Below, piece after piece: positions 48,601-61,219 of a stretch of 64,000 bases of DNA; the first letter of the stretch is position 1; every line of letters starts with the position of its first letter. The position numbers and the translations under genes were made by a program. The notes under the pieces are model-generated. The model saw only the letters and a list, made by a program, of their open reading frames with translations. It had not been told where the DNA came from and did no database searches. This DNA is from Megalopta genalis (taxonomy: Eukaryota; Arthropoda; Insecta; Hymenoptera; Halictidae): the NCBI RefSeq assembly GCF_051020955.1, contig NC_135029.1, positions 6,032,001 to 6,096,000 on the forward strand. The letters are read 5' to 3'.

Positions 48601-49340
48601 TTGATGAACATTACCGAAAGACCGTCACAGGTTAAGTATGCTAGAAAAGGGATCCGACGGACAATGCGGCTAATAAACACAAAACTGTCTCTGGGAGGGC
48701 ATTAAGCGCATTCGGCACAGAAGAAACGACGAGGAAAATGATTTAAATAAAACTTTGCCGCGACGCGGTGCGGCGGCGTCACCTTCTAAAACGCGAAATA
48801 ATAGAAGCGACAGCTGCTACTGAAACCGTACATACCCTATTCTCTTTTCCCGCGTGGGAGGCAACCGGGTCGCTTGTAAGACCTCTCGACCGTCGGATAA
48901 AACAGATCAGAATCCCGGTAAACAGTAATGCGTACGCCGAGGAGTCACCAGCTAAGCAAAAAGATAATGGCACCTCGATAGAGGCTCGTATCGACAGCTC
49001 TGGTAATCTAGTCCGAATTTACGATGATCCTTCGCGCCTGCTGCGTCGCGATACTATCGGTTTCTCATCACATCCGTCGCTATATTGTTATTTCGGCAGT
49101 TCACCGAGGATCTTCGGCACGATCGTGCGAAGACTCTTCTGAAGAATTCAACGTAACTACTGCCGATAATGGCGTATTATCTCGTAATGCTATATTCCGG
49201 TTTCGATTAAAAACCCCATCGCGCGGTACGCTCCGTTTCTATGTATTTTTACCTCATATTCCGCGCACTCCGCCTGGAACCGAGATTGGAAATATATTCG
49301 ATCGCTGGTAATCCCTATGGAACGATTACGTTCCATGTGG
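48600..49340. other. GC-richer island, no recognised gene
   Basis: A 124-codon plus-strand frame (48768-49142) has no known domain and uses a non-ATG first codon. Confidence 0.4.
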
Positions 49341-51190
49341 GATAAATGCTTAATGAAATTTCCCGGGCATTAACATCTCCAAAACGCTACCTTATACTTT
49401 TGAAATCTATTCTGATGTAATCGTACAGGCACTTTCGATTAGCTGGGATTATTGTAATAAACGTGCGAGGACTACGTGCCGCGAGAAATAATAATCATAA
49501 CTAGATTGTACATATTTATACGATCTCTTGAAGATCTTCAAAAAGGATAATACTGAGGATAATGATAATAAATAATAATAATTAATAATAAAGGATAAAT
49601 AAAAGGATAATAATAAAGGATAATACTAATAACGAGGATTTAATCTTCTTTTATATATAAAAAGTTGATTTCTATTCTATTTCATCTGAGTTTGAGTGCT
49701 GATAATGGAACTGTATTTGGCATGGAACTGCAGTTTCATTATAATATGTGATATCGGAAAAAGTTCATGCCATTCTTCTAACAAGCTGCGTTTCATTTTT
49801 CAGTATGAATGAATTCAGAAAACCGGGGTTCAATTAAATATCACTGTTAATTTGTCTTATGCATGTCTGATATTTTAACCACGAAAAAATATCAATTGAG
49901 AGATAGATATTGTTGTTAAAGCCAGAATTTAAGAAACATTACGAGACGATTTACCTTACAAATAAAATTACACATTAGGAGAAACAGTACCATTAATGAA
50001 ATAATTGGAACGGAAGTGAAAATAAAGTCTGTTTCTGTCAAGGTAGTGGGAAAACCACTTTGCCTCATTTGAAGGTAGATACCCTAACCTACACAAACTT
50101 CGCCTGTATAAACGTGCCGCATAGTAGTGTTTCCTTTGTATAAACGTGCTTCAACTTCTTCAGACAATTGTTCCACCGTCCGTACTATACTACATTTATG
50201 ACTTCAGCAAATGACAAGGCCTCATTTTAGTTCTCTGAAGAGAAGAGTGAGGCAGTAATAAGGACACGAGACAAAACCTGTAAATAAATGAGACGGTAGT
50301 AGAATCGTGTTCGCTTCTGTCTATAATTACGTTGCCAATTTCGAGAGAGGCAAATATTGGAAGGAAATATTCTACTATATAATAATGAACCACTTAGCAA
50401 GTGTCAACTCATATTAGACCGCCCCAAATACCAAAAGCGTTTTCATCGGAGTAAGAATGCAAAATCTTTTGAAGAATGTAGTGCAATTCGCGAAAGGATA
50501 GAATATATATTCTTAAAAAATGCATTGGAAACACAGAATGATATTTTTTCATTTTTGAATAAATCAATGTTGAAGAATTAGCCACAGTAGAAACAGCCAA
50601 TCATGATCAGACTTTTTAAACAACGTCTCTGCGGGATACGCATAACTGGTCAAATTTCAACATACAACTCATTTTCAATTCATCCTTTCTGAAATGGTAC
50701 TAATAATTCAAAGATTACATATTTTTCACAATGTATAAATTGCATCAGAAAATAGAAAAGAGAATAAGATAATTAGAGAGAAGATGTTAAACAGCCACCA
50801 CTCCAAATTTATCTATCATTTTAACAAATAACATGCAGAGGTCCACAAAAGTATTCGTACATCCTTTAAAACGCAATAATAATTTTAAAACTAAACTAAA
50901 AAGTTAAAAACGTGGGTTTTTAATATTTTTTAAAAGCATTCTATGTAAACAAACATAAAAAATATATTCGACGATTTTTTCATAAAGTCAACTGTTCACC
51001 AGTTATTTCAACGACATAAAATGTAAGAAGAATACAATTTCTTCTTAGCCTATATATCCTATTATAAAAAATAAAAAATAAAAAATAAATAAATATAAAT
51101 ATAAATATAAAATAATAATAATATAAAATAATATAGAATAATAAATAAATATAAATATAAAATAAATAAAGAATAAAAAATAATTAAACA
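49340..51190. other. AT-rich stretch with simple repeats
   Basis: Runs of AATAATA and AAAGGATAATA lie at 49555-49625. The AT-rich array at 51062-51185 is listed separately. Confidence 0.5.
51062..51185. repeat. AT-rich simple repeat (AAAAT/AAATAT type)
   Basis: About 124 bases made of AAAAAT, AAATAT and AATAATA words, with almost no G or C. Confidence 0.95.
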
Positions 51191-52750
51191 CGTTGGTACC
51201 GAATCGACGGCCGATCGTAGTGACATTGCAGCGTTCTCGAGAAAGAAGGGATGCGTTTTCGGCGGTACTGCTTCCGCGTCGATGATTCCGTGGCCCCCGT
51301 CACACAAATTTCAGCGCACCGCAGCAGAGCACGGGACGGCTCCGTTTTTCCTCTCAAGAATAAATATCTACGTTTGAATTTGCCTTGAAGCTACGCTCAG
51401 CCATTGCACGGAAACGCCGGCGTGCCGCGCGGTGGCGGTCTTGCGCGCCGCGCCGCTTTACCTGCGTACAATGATCACGGACGGAGGTAAAAAGCGGCGC
51501 AGGTAAAACACGGGAATTTTCGTGAAGAGCCCCGGCCGCACGCTGAACCCCCGTGCGGCAAAACACCGCGGTGATCCCCCCGTTTTAGTGACATAACGGG
51601 GTAGCTGACAGGGGTAAGCGGATGGGTGGGACGGGCTAGACAAAAAACAGTGCCTGCAGAGATCCGCGAGGCGGCTGTTTAATTCGACCGGGACTTTCCG
51701 CAGTGAAAAAAGCGCAGAGCCAGCCAACCGCCCCCGCCCATCGTCCCAGACTCTGACTCCTCATGCATTATGAATAATGGAATTTAAATATACGCAACGG
51801 AGCCTCTAGGCGGCCTCGGTTGTGGGTGGGGTAGGCGGATCGTGGGGGAGGCTGGTCAAAATCACGGGTGTCATGTTCGCATTGTTAATTGGCCGCTGTT
51901 CCCGTTTTCCCGCGGCCTGGCCTGAGCGGTAACCGCAGATGAGGGAGCGCAACATCGAGAAATACCGGCTCTTCCGTCTGTTGTCTGATACACACGCCAG
52001 CAACCAAAGAGCAGTATTGTGCACGGTGGAAAAGAGGAACGGCGGTTTTATTCATGGACGGAACGGAGACGACGATGGTAGAACCTCTGGAAAAACAAGG
52101 CCAGGCAATATTTTCAGTTGGTAAATTAATTAGAGACGGTATAATAGCTGGGAGTGGCCGGCAGGTAGGTGCATCATAGAGGTCCAAGTTCGGTTTTCGT
52201 GGTCCGCCGCGGGATTCTCATATGCAGCCACGCTGTTCGCAGTCCTCTCGGAAACTATACCCCGGTACACCTTATGCCAACCTTGCGCCAGTTAACCTGG
52301 ATATCCGTTCGCAACCTCCCTCGAGATATTAACGCGCGTGCGAAAGCAAATTCGAGGTATAGCCGCGTATCGCGTGGAAGTTACTTGCCATCGAGTCCCG
52401 GGCAAACCCCGAGCAAGATGGACAAAATAGCCGGATAAGTATCGCTATAATGGAACCGTTGCACGTACGTGTGGGACCGGTACCTAATATTCGAAATGCA
52501 GCCGAAGCTCTTCTTGAAAGCCTTTTAATGGAATTAATAGCCGCGGATAATTACGGGTGAGGTGGCTGCGGCCGTCCTGCTCAGGGATTATCATCCTATC
52601 GTACACAACCCTCGAGTGGTTCGCAACATTTTCTAATCATGCGCTGCGCGATATGTGCCGGCTATCAACCGTTCTATCTTGGAGACACGAGCGGTCGCGT
52701 GGATCATTATAGTCGTCTACTGCCATTTTTGTAATTACGCGTTATGTGTT
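51190..52750. other. GC-rich island, no recognised gene
   Basis: The transition from the AT repeat at 51185 is abrupt. CpG-rich words such as CGCCGCGCCGC occur near 51446. Open frames overlap on both strands without recognisable domains. Confidence 0.45.
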
Positions 52751-54370
52751 TCCACATTTTTTTTCGTGTTGTATTATTCTGCTGTCGTTAGAGAATATTA
52801 TCGAGACAAAAGCAAAACGATGCTTATTGGTTAAACGCAAGTAGAAACCTGCGAAATTTGCTCATTCATTTTGTACGCTTTTTGGTAAAAATATAATTTA
52901 TGAATTTGGTGAAATTTTGAGATACTACATGTTTAACCCAAAATATTGAAATATTAGGTGAGAATTTCATTTCAACATTGTCTGAAACTTAGCTCAGTTA
53001 ATCGGAACAAGATTCATTACAATCTCAGATAGATTCAACAATTAATATGCTTACAATTCTGCATAACATAAGCGAGACTCGTTAAACAAATTATTTGTAA
53101 AATGCACATCGAAAGAATTCAGTCGCTATTTCTGTACCAATTCGATTAAAACATGCTGTTTAATTTTCACTAATCAATTCATAAATCTGCTCAAAATATC
53201 CAACATCCATCCTGCCATTTTTTAAGTATTCAAAATTTAGCTGGAATGAAAAACATTGTACCATATTCCTTGTTCTGCCTTTAAAAAACACTTCGCATCA
53301 GTTTGTACATATTTTCCGAATTCAAACTAAATGAAACGTCTTGTAAGTATTACGCAAATTTTATATACAAACCATAGTTACTTTGTATTGGAGAATCATA
53401 CTATATTAATACAAGAAAGTTACACTGAGAAATTGCGTCATCTCCAAATATTTTCTATCGATCTAATATTAAAAGCAGTTTGGCAAAGAGTGGAGGAAGA
53501 TAAAAATAGTCATGTCGTTCGATATCGCCTTTCAAGATTAGATTCGTCGTCCCCCCTTATCGCCGGAAGCGGTATTCAAAACCTAACAAAACGAAATAGC
53601 AATCGAATAGTGCCGGAGAAACTACTCCCGTATAACCGTCGTAAACTTGTTTTTCAATTTCGTTGCTGTCGCTATGTGGATCATCCGTATAATGTATTTT
53701 AGTCTTCCGAGATAGACGGTGTTCAAGAAAGATTTCAACAGATATTGGCAAAACACATAACGCATCTATAAAATAATATAGAATTGGATAGTAAATATGA
53801 TTTAAGTCAAGAAACGATCGAAGTTCTAAATAAACTCTGGTTTCTTTACGAGCGAATTCACCGAATTAAAAATAGAATCTATGTAGTTCCGGCAATTGTC
53901 GCTTAGAATTGGATGTTATAATTTTTCAAAATCCTTGTACGGTATCGATGCGTGTATTTATGGTAAAAATGAGTAAATAAAGCGAGAAATAATGAAATAA
54001 TCAAATGAATGAGATTATTATTATTAAATCCTTCTCAATTTATTCAAATTATAAGAGGATAAAGTAAACTATGCAAACACTTGCTTCTTAAAATTAATAC
54101 AGAAAATTTCTATCTTGTTTAAAATTATAGTTGCAATAGTTTTATTTGGTACAATAGCTTGGTGTTTTAAGAACCAGTTTATATGCGTTTTCCCAGAATT
54201 GTTAAAAATACTACGCTACTTCTTTGGTTTTCTGTAACAGCGTTTCAGCAAGCAATAAAACAGAAATTTTTTAATTCAGAGAAGAGAAATAACTTTGGAC
54301 GATTCTATTTAAAAAATGTTCGGCCAATTTCGTGTATAACATGTGCATCAATTTTTATATTCGTAACGTG
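52750..54370. other. AT-rich non-coding stretch
   Basis: The 123-codon plus frame at 53331-53702 starts with an ATG but has no recognisable motif and is not accepted. Confidence 0.45.
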
Positions 54371-55120
54371 ATACTTCAACCAAACGACAAGAAAGCTGGC
54401 GCACATATAATACGCGAAACACGGCTGGAAAAGGATTTTTCCAAATAAACCGGTATCAGAGTACGGCGAAGCATCTTCCGCGCTTTGGATATCAAACGAT
54501 TGACCGTTTCTTTGATTCGCTGATACTTCCCCGCGTTCGTATTTGTATTCCTGTCCCGTGGTAGAAGACGTAATCACGAGACGCCGCGTGCACGCGGCCG
54601 TTTGAAGGTGGAAATTCCAATAACCTGGAAAAGCCCTGCGGATCCACGAACACGGATAACTCCGTTATGAGAAAATTCGATAAAATCCCGCTAATATAAT
54701 CACGCTCCATATGGTTGATTAACCCTGGGGTAGCTGGCAGCCCTCTGAGGATCGTCTTCTACTTGCGGGAGGTGAAAGAAGATGGGAGCGACGTAGAGAA
54801 CCGAACGGGAGAGCTATGTATAAACATAGGCCTTGGTCTTCCTAACTACGAAGAACGGTGGAAGGAAAGGAAATGAAAATCCTGGCCAGGAGGAAAAGAG
54901 ACGGAACGGGGAAGAGACAAATAAAGGATGGAAAGGAGCAAAGAGAAAAAGGGAAAAAAGGAGTACCTGCTCGAAACTCATATCCGAAGGGAGCAGAGAG
55001 GTAGGCGTTGGATTATTCGAAGCACGACGACGATCTTCAAGCCAGCCGACTGTCTGTATCGTCGGCTAGCCTCTATCGATCACCGTGTTGGATTATGCTG
55101 CACCACCTCGACTCACAATG
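54370..55120. other. GC-richer island with a purine tract
   Basis: From about 54850 to 54990 the plus strand is almost only A and G (GGAGGAAAAGAGACGG, AAAGAGAAAAAGGG). It reads as Lys/Glu/Arg-rich peptides in several frames, which I attribute to composition. Confidence 0.5.
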
Positions 55121-56160
55121 ATTATTTTCATCGGCGAATCTGCTTAAGCTGCTCTCATAAAACATTCGCTCTGAGATTGTATTTTATTGGTCATAATATT
55201 AATACTTGTGAACGAATATTGTCGAGCAAACTTTATAACATATTTTTGCTCGGTAAGCTTCGACTCACTGGAGTGACATACAGTATTTAATATTAGTTGC
55301 ACATGCATATATATACAAATTCTTACAGATGAGTTTCAAATGAATCACATAGATTTCTTGCGATATCTTCAACGAATAAAACTAAGCTAAAACTTTACTA
55401 GATTTTGTTAATATTTGCATGCTGTTTAATTAGAGAATTTGTATTCAACTATAAATGGATAAAATTCCACAGTTTAATTATTGATAAGTATATTGTTCTA
55501 TAAATTGTATGTTTCATATATGTGTATAATATCGCTGACAGTTTATGTATCGTACGAAAGCAATGGTTAAGATCATTTTAATCATAAATTATCAAAAAAA
55601 TTCTCTTAAGTTTGTTACTTTAAGAAAGATAATTCCGTATCTCTTCTTCAATGTATCACAGCCAGTAAAGTTGTAGAGAGAATATTCTTCCTCATTCATT
55701 AATTTATTATGAGACATACAAACAACGACTCACTCAATGAAATGACTTAATAAATAGCACAGCAAACGAAGCAACGTATTGAATCGTGAGATGATTAACA
55801 CGTTCACTGAAGAGGGAACATTCTACATGCAAAAATAAGTCGGAAAAATGAATAACATTTTTTCATGTAAGACTGTGTTTTCGAGGTCCTTGAAGTAGAA
55901 TTGATATGTCATGGCCAAACCTATTCAACATTATTATTTTTTCAAGCTAAGTTTTGCCGACGACGTAACCTCGAATGAAAAAATATTATTCTACATTTTC
56001 CCACCAATTACAGACCACCCTTTATTTATTCAAATTGAAATTGGAAAAATTAGGTTTTATGACATCAATTACTTTTGCAATATTCATACGTTTTACGGAT
56101 CCCAATGATACGGAGGATATATAACGGATTATCGTAAAGATGAATTTTCTCTTCCGAGTC
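55120..56160. other. AT-rich non-coding stretch
   Basis: A 12-base match to the miR-2 family 5' end at 55653 was examined and rejected. Nothing else was recognised. Confidence 0.5.
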
Positions 56161-57170
56161 AGTGATGGTGTTAAGCTTGGCATTGGCAAATCACAGGATA
56201 TCGCGGACTCGCCCAGCGACAAATTATCGGGGAAGACAACTGTAACCGGCCGTGTAATAAGCGCTTTGGCGAACGCTATTTCTTTCCGCAGAGTAGAGTA
56301 GCAGCGCCCAAGAACTTGGGTAAAGTTGGTCGATCTGCGTGTCTACCAGATCTACGCTCAGCTTCGGGAACGTGTCCGTAGAAGGTCCACGCTCGCTATT
56401 GCGGTTCCGCTGGCGTGGTGTTAATGGCAACGGGCATAAAACATACCGACGACGCCTGCATGCTGAACCATGCTCGTTTACAGAGCCACTATTTATGTTG
56501 ATAACTCCCAAATGGAGTCAGATACACGATCCTGAGTGGCGGTGGTTCGCGTTGGTCCGGCGGTTTGGTAGCACTTGCAAAGTATGGGGGATCTTTTTGG
56601 TCTTACAGCGGTGGGCGAGCAGAGGAAAGAGGGGCGGACGAGTCGAGTCGAGAACAAGATTCAAGCGGAAAGTTTTGTGAGTTAATGGTGCGGAGGTAAT
56701 GCCGCGGTCGCAACAGCAACAGCCACCCTCCCTTCTACCCCTTTTCGTTGTCTTACTCTCTCCATCCTCCCGCGTTTCTTCCACTCTCTTTCTTATTTGT
56801 TGCCGCCGATGCCTCTCGCTCCCTCCACCGATCCCGTTTCCCCTCATTTTTTCTGTATCTCGATACGTCTCTCTTCTCGGCGTTTTCGTCTCACCGGCAG
56901 AAAAAAAAGGTGAGTGGTACGCTCTCTCCTGTTCGTGGATGCTCTCCTCTCTTCCGGCCTTTTCCTATTACTCTTCCTCTCAGCCTTGTCTCTTGTCGGT
57001 TCCCCGGTCTTTTTCTCCTGCTGGTCCTATCGCGGGCATTACCAACAACTGCATCAAATGCAGGCTCGCGTTCAACTTCTTCGTCCCGCTTTAGTCTTTC
57101 CACCGAGGTCTTCGGAATATGCAATTCTAATGCGTGATTTCAGGGTCTACTATACTGTATGTAGCTGTCC
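56160..57170. other. GC-rich island with pyrimidine tract
   Basis: About 56705-56870 is strongly C/T-rich on the plus strand. The many overlapping frames here (Ser/Leu/Pro-rich on +, Arg/Glu-rich on -) follow from that composition. Confidence 0.45.
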
Positions 57171-58600
57171 TCTTGTATAAATTTTTTGTTTATGTTCCTT
57201 GGAGCGAACTCGATTATTTGTGCATGTATGAAGATTGTTAATTTAGCGCGTGAAGATGCATACTATTGGAATGAGACATTTTGCAGGCATGGTTCTCCGA
57301 TAAGTGAAACAATATGAAATCTTTGCATCAATTGTACAAACTAAATAACCATTAGTATTCGGACACCTAAAACAGAATAACTTTTCCCGCATTGAAATGT
57401 TTTGCTTCTACTTGAAAAGAGAAAAAACCCCAAATTTTATAACACTTGTATCTGAGTCAGTAACGAAAATTTAACCGATATGTTTTATAGATCTCAGTAA
57501 CTAACACGTAACCTGCAAATCAGACAACGTACAATCAAACTACTTTAAAAAACTATGATTTTCGCGATCTGTAATTATTTGTAACTCATAATAATGTCGA
57601 CTAATTTCGATAATACTTTCAACATGCGTGTACAATTACTGAGACCTTCAAAATGCATTGTTTAACCCTTTCCACTCGAGTGGTGACTCTGAGGCGCCAT
57701 TAAAATTGTTACATCACGTTTCAAGATAATTTTTGTATATTACAAAAGATTAGATGTAGAAAATTGTTAAAAGTCTAATTGTTGTACGAGTCACAAGACT
57801 AAATTTCATATGCATAAAATGCACTTTGTCATATAAAATGGAAATACCATAAGTCAGAAAAATTAATTTAGATTTACAGTTAAAATGGCTTCGAGTGCAA
57901 AGGGTTAAATTTTCGTGATAAGTTCAGATAAAAAAGTTAAAAGACACGAGATTCATATTACTTTTACATCCCGCTCAATTGTCTAGTAAATTAGTATGTT
58001 CAACATCTAAAAAAAATACAGGTTATTTCGTCCACATTAAAAAAAACTATTCTGTTGTGAAAGGTGTCCGAATATTAATTCGAGTCATTGTATCTGAGAT
58101 ATACATACCGTATATTAATCATCGAACAAGTAAATATGAACTACGTAACATAAGTAATGTAAAATGAAAATATGAGACATGGATCAATGTAATCGATATG
58201 ATATCCGAATTCATTCTTTTAAAGACAATTTTTTAATTCTACAACTGATCTAATAAATGTGCAGCGTATATGCACATGCGGTCTTGAATTATAAATTTAA
58301 GCGAAGATGCAGTCTTTCTGCCTTGAACGCAGTAATAAGTACATTATAGGATGTGTCAAGAGAATGACACAAATAAAACACATCCACACTGCGCGTACTT
58401 TGTATGCAAATCATGTTGCATGCCTGAGTATGTACATAAAATAAAATCACATTTCATATGTACAGTATGCATCTAAATACATGTATAAAACATTACGTCC
58501 TATTAAAAATCGTCAGAATCAATTTTACAGTACATCCTTGTGTCGCAAAAACGTTTATAAAAGCCAAATCAGCTATCAATTTTTTTAAATTATAACAAGC
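57170..58600. other. AT-rich stretch with one piggyBac-like MITE
   Basis: Carries the element at 57662-57908 and an imperfect hairpin GGATGTG...CACATCC at 58349-58385 with inner GTGTCA/TGACAC. Confidence 0.5.
57662..57908. mobile_element. TTAA-flanked piggyBac-like MITE
   Basis: The ends TTAA-CCCTTTCCACTCGAG and CTTCGAGTGCAAAGGG-TTAA are inverted repeats. A further matched inner block is GCCATTAAAATTG on the left and CAGTTAAAATGGC on the right. TTAA is present on both sides. The terminal CCCTTT next to TTAA is typical of piggyBac-type elements. The 247-base copy is AT-rich inside, with no transposase coding. The element interrupted at 23480 has the same left end. Confidence 0.85.
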
Positions 58601-59520
58601 CCTCGCATACGAAAGAGATTCTTCGTCGTTCAGTTGTTCCGAGACGGAAGGAAGAAAACCGCCAAGATCAGGAAAGTGGAGTATCGTAAAGCTGAGATAT
58701 TTCTCTGGCTAACTGGTCGTTAAAAAGCGTCGCGACGTCTCGGTATAATAAGATCGGGTAAACAGAAAGATCTCGAGACCGCAGACAGAGAGGCGGATTT
58801 AATTCGCGACGCGTGTGTTGGAAAAATGTTCCAGCGGAGCCCGAGCGTGCTAATCAAGAAATTCATGAATAACAACTCGCTCTACATCTGCTCCTCTCAT
58901 TTGTGCCGGCGCTCGGCCCCTTACATCCACCTCTAAAAAACTTGGTTTCTATTTAATTACCTAGTCCTTTGGAAGCATGGGCACCTATAACTCGAGCGGC
59001 GGTCCCGTTATTCTGCTCCAGGCATCTCCACCTTCCCAGCCATCCGCGCGAACATCCACTTCGCATAAAAGGCGAGCCAGGTTTGCAGATCTGCCCGGAG
59101 AATCGGGGCTGTCGGGTAGGTGGGGGACAGAGGGGCGAGGGCTGTACCTTTTCAAATTATGACACCCATCCGTTGGGCGTACTAACAGCCCACACACCGT
59201 TTTCAAAAGACGCGCGCGATCTATTCGGTATCGGTCGCCCGATTGCACTCTAAACTGCAACGTGTGCGCCGCAACGGGGGAACAAGAACGGGGCGCCGAC
59301 TATAACAACGATGACAGAATCGCAAATGACGACATTTTGCAAACTGCGAGCCAGACGGGGCTTGTCTCTATGCTCGAACTGCGACCCGATGCGAACCCGT
59401 TTCTATCGCCCGGAGCTAAACGGCACCGGAGCTCGTACCATGAACGGAATCTAGGGCCCGATCCGCCTCATTGAATTTCGCTCAATCGCGATTATGATAA
59501 TGCGTGAACGATCGCCCCTG
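58600..59520. other. GC-rich island, no recognised gene
   Basis: Competing frames on both strands, none with a known domain. Confidence 0.45.
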
Positions 59521-60065
59521 TCATGGATGCGGTAGATAGCTGTTGTTCCCATTCAAGACGCCGGGGGAATCGCGCGATGACAATGTAAGGGATATCGAGC
59601 TGGACAAAGGCGACAGTGAGAAGTTCGAGTGGAGGAATTGCCGTTGAGTAATGCGGGGTGAAAAATGGGCTCCTGCTCCGCCGTTTCTGGGGAAATTATA
59701 TGTGTCGCTAAACGCTTTGTTCGTTGCACAATAGTTCGACGGCCGAATGGACGATAAAGCGATATCGTCGTAATATTTATTCTCAAGGAAATATATTTTC
59801 TTATGTGACAGTTTATTGTCGTCTTGTGAATTGTGGGAGAAGACAGGATTTTCGGATGACGACGATACGAGAAACTGAATGACCGACTTCAAGAACAATT
59901 ACTTTACAAGTTCCAGTGATAGAGTGAAATAAAGTGTATCGCTTTAGATTAATCCACGTACATGTGAATCGTGCTTGGACAATAATCAATTCGGATATTA
60001 GAAATACGGATGATCGGGGTACTGTTGCACTTTCAGAAAATAATCTTATCATTCTCCTGATATAA

Positions 60066-60090
60066 TTAACCCTTTGCCCTACGATTTAAG
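60066..60090. repeat. Possible solo end of a TTAA-type element
   Basis: TTAA-CCCTTTGCCCTACG resembles the piggyBac-like ends at 23480 and 57662. No inverted partner was found within about 1 kb, so this may be chance or a truncated copy. Confidence 0.3.
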
Positions 60091-60395
60091 TTTCAAGAAC
60101 GCGTGTCACAAACAACAAGATCAAACAAGAGACTCTTGTTTCTTAACTTGTTTACCTGGGTCTACAACGAAAATTTAAAAAATTTGTTTTGTAGATCTCG
60201 GTAAGTTATATGCATGTTTAAAATTTTACCGAAATTGATTGACCTTCGTACGAGCTGCAAACAATTAAAGATCGCAAAAATCGCAGCATGCGTGAAACTG
60301 GTTCTTGTGCCATCTTCTTTCGCTACCAATAAAACAATTAAATTATGAAAAACAATAAACCACAAAACACGAGCCCAGTCTAACGCGAGCCTAAC

Positions 60396-60977
60396 TATTG
60401 GGTTGGCAATTAAGTAATTGCCGATTTGTTCAATGAAATAAAAAATTTTTTTTACTTGGAACGAAGTTTAATCTGTAATGTATTTTCCATTTTGTTCGAT
60501 GACCTTTTGCCATCTCTCTAACAACTTGAAAATTCCACGCTCGTAGAAAGTCTGATCCTTTTCGGCCAAAAACTGAGTCAAGTGAGATTTTACAGCGTTA
60601 TCATCATTAAAAGTTTTACCACGAAGGGAGTTGACCAGGGATCGAAATAAGTGGTATTCCGATGGCGCGAGATCAGGGCTATATGATGGGTGTAACATCA
60701 ATTCCCAACCAATATCCATCAATTTTTGCCGAGTGGACAAAGACGTGTGCGGCCTAGCATTGTCCTGCTGGAAAATGACACCTTTACGATTGACCAATTC
60801 TGGTCGCTTTTCCTTGACCGCTGCATTCAATTTGTCCAGTTGCTAACATTCACGGATAATAAAAAATAACATAATAATAATAATAATTTTATAATATAAC
60901 ATTTACGGATATCATAAAAATGGGAGTGAGAGACATCTATAACTGAAATCGGCAATTACTTAGTTGCCAACCCAATA
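60396..60977 (-). mobile_element. Mariner deletion derivative, mellifera type, both ends present
   Basis: Terminal inverted repeats of 30 bases (60398-60427, starting TTGGGTTGGCAATTAAG, and 60946-60975) differ at one position. TA lies on both sides. The 578-base element is less than half of a full mariner of about 1.3 kb. It keeps the 5' subterminal region, an (ATT)n run, and then only the C-terminal part of the transposase frame. With both ends present it could once have been mobilised by a transposase supplied elsewhere. It shares its internal junction with the copy at 20170. Confidence 0.95.
60468..60845 (-). pseudogene. Mariner transposase, C-terminal part only
   Basis: The frame runs from QLDKLNAAVKEKRPELVNRKG through FQQDNARPHTS to YSPDLAPSEYHLFRSL and ends RWQKVIEQNGKYITD, the usual C-terminus of these proteins. 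It has no frameshift. The second catalytic Asp (in DNARPHT) is present. The position of the third Asp, 34 residues on, is Glu (LAPSEYH where LAPSDYH is expected). The N-terminal DNA-binding domain and first Asp are missing, and a TAG precedes the remaining frame. The product could not be an active transposase. Confidence 0.95.
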
Positions 60978-60989
60978 GTTATGTTTATA

Positions 60990-61102
60990 TTTGGCCCGAC
61001 TGAGGCACCACGGCTCTTATTTCTGTCCTGATTTTGTGACCACGTCTCTCAAACGTGATAATCATTTCTGGCCCGATTATCTGACCACATCTCTCAGATG
61101 TT
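60990..61102. repeat. Short degenerate tandem repeat
   Basis: TCTGTCCTGATTTTGTGACC at 61022 recurs as TCTGGCCCGATTATCTGACC at 61067. Each is followed by a CACRTCTCTCAA-like tract (period 45). A shorter, more divergent unit (GGCCCGACTGAGGCACCACG) precedes them. Confidence 0.7.
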
Positions 61103-61219
61103 GGTTAAAAGAAACGTGACACAATAAACTTAATTACTACAGAAGTTGTCTAAATTTAACCAATAAATCAGTTAGTGTACACATAAAGTGTTCAAAACGT
61201 GCGCATCTTGATCCAACGT

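Noticed and set aside
55653..55675. TATCACAGCCAG, identical to the first 12 bases of miR-2-family microRNAs
   Set aside because: The preceding 60 bases do not contain a complementary arm, so no precursor hairpin forms.
56699..57137. Overlapping long plus-strand frames
   Set aside because: They come from a CT-rich tract read in different phases; the peptides are low-complexity Ser/Leu/Pro.
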